Source: DAOTVD01 sp034437075
GTDB lineage: Bacteria > Chloroflexota > Anaerolineae > Aggregatilineales > J027
Direction of reading: 5' to 3'
Length of the DNA: 6,187 nucleotides
Assembly (NCBI GenBank): GCA_034437075.1
Contig: DAOTVD010000168.1
Span: 1 to 6,187 of the forward strand
This document shows positions 3,796 to 6,187 of this stretch, piece by piece. The notes below the pieces were generated by a model. That model saw only the letters and a list, made by a program, of their open reading frames with translations, was not told where the DNA came from and did not search any database. Position numbers and translations under genes: made by a program. How positions within the stretch are numbered: position 1 is the first letter of the stretch; each line of letters begins with the position of its first letter.

Positions 3796-6187
3796 ATGCC
3801 CAAATCGAACAAATTAGTGCTTAGCCTGGCGATTATCATCTGCCTAGGGGTTGGCCTTGGCTTCATACAGTGGCGCGTCACAGCCCAAAACAACATGGAC
3901 CTAAGCTATGAGACCCCCGTTACAGGCAATATTGAGCCCCAAGACGCTGACACATGGCGATTAGCCGGATTCCGCAACGACATCATCCAACTCACCATCA
4001 ATGCCCGGAATGCGCCAGCCCTGCTGACCGTCTTGGATGAGGATAATCTCCTGGTTAGTGAAATTCAGGCCGACGCAAACCAGGAAACCACACTCACGAC
4101 ACGCCTACCGCTATTCGGTGACTACCGTATCATCATTCGGAATCTGAGTGATGAAAATGGCTTGCGTTATCGCCTAACACCCAGCCTCGTCACGCCCGGA
4201 CAACGCGAGTTCGCCCAAGGCAATATTGAATTTGGCGACACCATCAACCAGGAAATTACAGACGCCGTTCCGTATCATGTTTACACATTCTCGGGCACCG
4301 AAGGGCAAGTCATCGACATTAACATGGTGGGCCAGAGGGGCACTTTGCGGCCAACCTTATCGCTCGTCTCGCCCTTAGACAGTACACTGATTGTCCGAGG
4401 GCCCCTTGCGCAAAACGAAAACGAAGCGCGCATACTCGCCTTTCGCTTACCAACTAGCGGCACGTATACCCTGTTCGCTCGGCGCGCAGGGGATAACCTG
4501 GGGTTGGATGGGGTGACAACCGGCCCCTATAGCCTGGAACTGACCCTGCGCAACGGACCAAACGCAGATGCCAATCAACTGGTGGGGGACATCGTCACCC
4601 AGGGGCGACTCACACAAGATAGCCCTCTGGCGCGCTACGAATTGCCAGAGACGCCACGGATTTTAGTCACCCTAGAAACAGATAACCGAGGCTGTATTTT
4701 TGAAGTTACAGTACAAGACCAGGCGCGACAACTCGTCACGCTAATCCAAGGAGTATCTCCCCTGAGGCAGCCCTTCGATCTATCCCAAATCCGCGCGCCG
4801 GGGTTCCTGGAAATAGCCACCACAAATTGCCAGGACTTACCCGCTCTGGATTTCTCTTTACAAGTGCAGAGCATGCCGCCGTCGATCCTCGGTAGCTCGG
4901 CGCTTAGCTTCGGGGCCACAGTCTATGGCGATACCGAAACGGTTGAGCGTTGGTTCTTTAGGGGCAATCGCAACGACATCATCGAATTTACCATCCAAAA
5001 ACAAAACGCGGCCCAACGCTCAGGCCTCAGCATCATTGGCCCCTCTGGGCAACCAGTGTTCAATGCAAGTGTTTATAGCCAACAACAGTATAATCTGCTG
5101 CTACAGGACGATGGCATATACATTGTCGAACTCGGGGCCAACACAGGCCTTTACCAACTACATATGAACCTGATCGGAATCAATGGGCAAACCTTGCGCG
5201 ATACACGCGCTATTCGCGAAACCACCTTAGATGTGACTGAACCGCAAGCATGGCAATTCAGCCTATCGTCCTCCGATAATGATGCAATACTCGCGGTCTA
5301 TGATCCGCAAGGACACCTAATTGCCACTAGGCGCGCGTTCCTGCGCGGGGCACCTACCATCAACAACCTGTGGCTCAATGCCATCGGGCGCTACACGATC
5401 CGCGCTTATGCACAAGACGGGGACGACATCCGCATACAGCCAGTTGATGGCGGGATGATTACGCCCGAACGCGCTGTGAAAGGTATCCTAAATGCGCCGA
5501 CAAACGTACATCGCTGGGGGATATTACTTGATGCCGGGGCTACGCTAACACTCTCGCCGCGCATCATCACAGACAATGTGCCGGTAGAGAATCTCTCTGT
5601 AGCCATTGTTGACCAAAGTAACCGAGTTGTAGGGCAAGACAACACGTTTGTTGCTTCGGAAATAGGCGAGTATTTCATTCTGGTACGGCAAACGTCACCC
5701 GCGTCCCTGACCTATCGCATTGACACCACAACGCCTAACGAACCACCTATACTGCGCCTCAACGACACTGTGCCCTCAGGTTTACTCACACCTGACCCAC
5801 CGCCCACCACCATCCCCAGCTTAACCACACCCATGATCAGTAGCGACGATCTTGACCTGCGCGACGCTGACCCCCTCTCTCTGGATATATTAACGTCTGC
5901 CTCCATAGAGCCTGGTGAGTCTTATGATGTATGGCGCCTAAACATTATTCGAGGCCGCTACCTTTCCATCAACACGCGCCGCCTTGCCGACGGTACGCCG
6001 CCGGGTATCATGCCACTCAATAGTGCTGGCGAAATTCTGTACGAAAGCTGGGAACGCGCTCTCCCTACCAATGAGTTGCTCTATCGCTCGCCCGTGTCCG
6101 ATCAATACTATGTCGTTATCCGTTTCCTAGATAACACCAACGACACCACATACACGCTTCAGGCTACGACATTCCCCGAACTGGATG
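3796..6187 (+). CDS. Large secreted/anchored protein of about seven PPC-like beta-sandwich repeats, 3' end off window
   Basis: The open frame runs to the window edge with 797 codons visible. MPKSNK then a hydrophobic stretch (7-24) form a signal peptide or N-terminal anchor; cleavage after VTA (residue 30) is possible. The rest resembles tandem PPC (bacterial pre-peptidase C-terminal) domains, which are beta-sandwiches usually attached to secreted proteases. The usual signs recur: a G-x-I/L opening, an aromatic W/Y-x-F/L strand, a hydrophobic D-x-I-x-L/F strand, a turn such as VYDPQG or IIGPSG, then G-x-Y-x-I/V. Approximate repeats are 44-131, 142-251, 264-358 (degenerate), 370-461, 472-550, 558-645 and 696-797. 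A Pro/Thr-rich linker fills about 647-680. RNDII occurs in repeats 1 and 4 (from R60 and R392), and GNIE in repeats 1 and 2 (from G44 and G142). Cysteines outside the signal segment are only C300 and C345, both in repeat 3. No catalytic motif is visible; one may follow beyond the window. Role outside the cell is likely adhesive or structural, by inference. It diverges from the TPR membrane protein gene. Confidence 0.85.
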   Translation, partial: MPKSNKLVLSLAIIICLGVGLGFIQWRVTAQNNMDLSYETPVTGNIEPQDADTWRLAGFRNDIIQLTINARNAPALLTVLDEDNLLVSEIQADANQETTLTTRLPLFGDYRIIIRNLSDENGLRYRLTPSLVTPGQREFAQGNIEFGDTINQEITDAVPYHVYTFSGTEGQVIDINMVGQRGTLRPTLSLVSPLDSTLIVRGPLAQNENEARILAFRLPTSGTYTLFARRAGDNLGLDGVTTGPYSLELTLRNGPNADANQLVGDIVTQGRLTQDSPLARYELPETPRILVTLETDNRGCIFEVTVQDQARQLVTLIQGVSPLRQPFDLSQIRAPGFLEIATTNCQDLPALDFSLQVQSMPPSILGSSALSFGATVYGDTETVERWFFRGNRNDIIEFTIQKQNAAQRSGLSIIGPSGQPVFNASVYSQQQYNLLLQDDGIYIVELGANTGLYQLHMNLIGINGQTLRDTRAIRETTLDVTEPQAWQFSLSSSDNDAILAVYDPQGHLIATRRAFLRGAPTINNLWLNAIGRYTIRAYAQDGDDIRIQPVDGGMITPERAVKGILNAPTNVHRWGILLDAGATLTLSPRIITDNVPVENLSVAIVDQSNRVVGQDNTFVASEIGEYFILVRQTSPASLTYRIDTTTPNEPPILRLNDTVPSGLLTPDPPPTTIPSLTTPMISSDDLDLRDADPLSLDILTSASIEPGESYDVWRLNIIRGRYLSINTRRLADGTPPGIMPLNSAGEILYESWERALPTNELLYRSPVSDQYYVVIRFLDNTNDTTYTLQATTFPELD
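3925..6187 (+). repeat. Array of degenerate PPC-like domain repeats within the surface protein gene
   Basis: The repeats are seen at protein level, spaced roughly 85-120 residues apart, with little DNA identity left. Two short DNA matches survive: a 12-nt identity AGGCAATATTGA at 3924-3935 and 4218-4229, and a 15-nt identity CGCAACGACATCATC at 3973-3987 and 4969-4983. All copies are in the same reading frame. This fits old internal duplication followed by divergence rather than a recent tandem repeat. Confidence 0.6.

Overview
The window holds four protein-coding genes and no RNA gene, CRISPR array or insertion sequence that I can see. Two genes are cut by the window edges. In order: (1) minus strand, the N-terminal 243 residues of an S41 (CtpA/Prc-type) PDZ-containing processing protease; (2) plus strand, a complete cytosolic sensor histidine kinase with an N-terminal receiver domain (REC, then a GAF-like region, coiled coil, HisKA and HATPase_c); (3) minus strand, a complete single-pass membrane protein with a TPR-like cytosolic head, an acidic linker carrying a repeated DD-x-FA motif, and an unrecognised ectodomain; (4) plus strand, the first 797 residues of a large secreted or anchored protein built of about seven tandem PPC-like (bacterial pre-peptidase C-terminal) beta-sandwich repeats.

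Organism: the mix of REC-first kinases, TPR/acidic-linker membrane proteins, PPC-repeat surface proteins and S41 proteases, at a GC content by eye near or slightly above one half, resembles the Chloroflexota (Anaerolineae and relatives). This is an inference from gene style, not from a marker gene. Nothing points to a phage, plasmid or recently acquired island.

Layout: genes 1 and 2 diverge from a 120-bp gap (731-850). It carries a good Shine-Dalgarno for gene 1 (TTG start), a plausible extended -10 for gene 1, two short dyads, and a GATAAT box 6 bp before the gene 2 ATG, which suggests a leaderless or near-leaderless mRNA. Genes 2 and 3 converge with only 10 bp between their stop codons and no evident terminator. 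Genes 3 and 4 diverge from a 139-bp gap (3657-3795) with two perfect TATAAT boxes pointing outward. A GC-rich dyad (3732-3752) there covers the -35 region of gene 4. This gap is the most informative regulatory stretch, and it also sets the starts of both flanking genes.

How they may work together: gene 2 is a signalling hub with no partner regulator in view. Genes 3 and 4 share a promoter region and both place large domains outside the cytoplasmic membrane, so co-regulated cell-envelope functions are plausible but unproven. I found no clear evidence of a wholly new system. The least explained items are the gene 3 ectodomain with its repeated linker motif, and the PPC-repeat array with no catalytic domain in the visible part.
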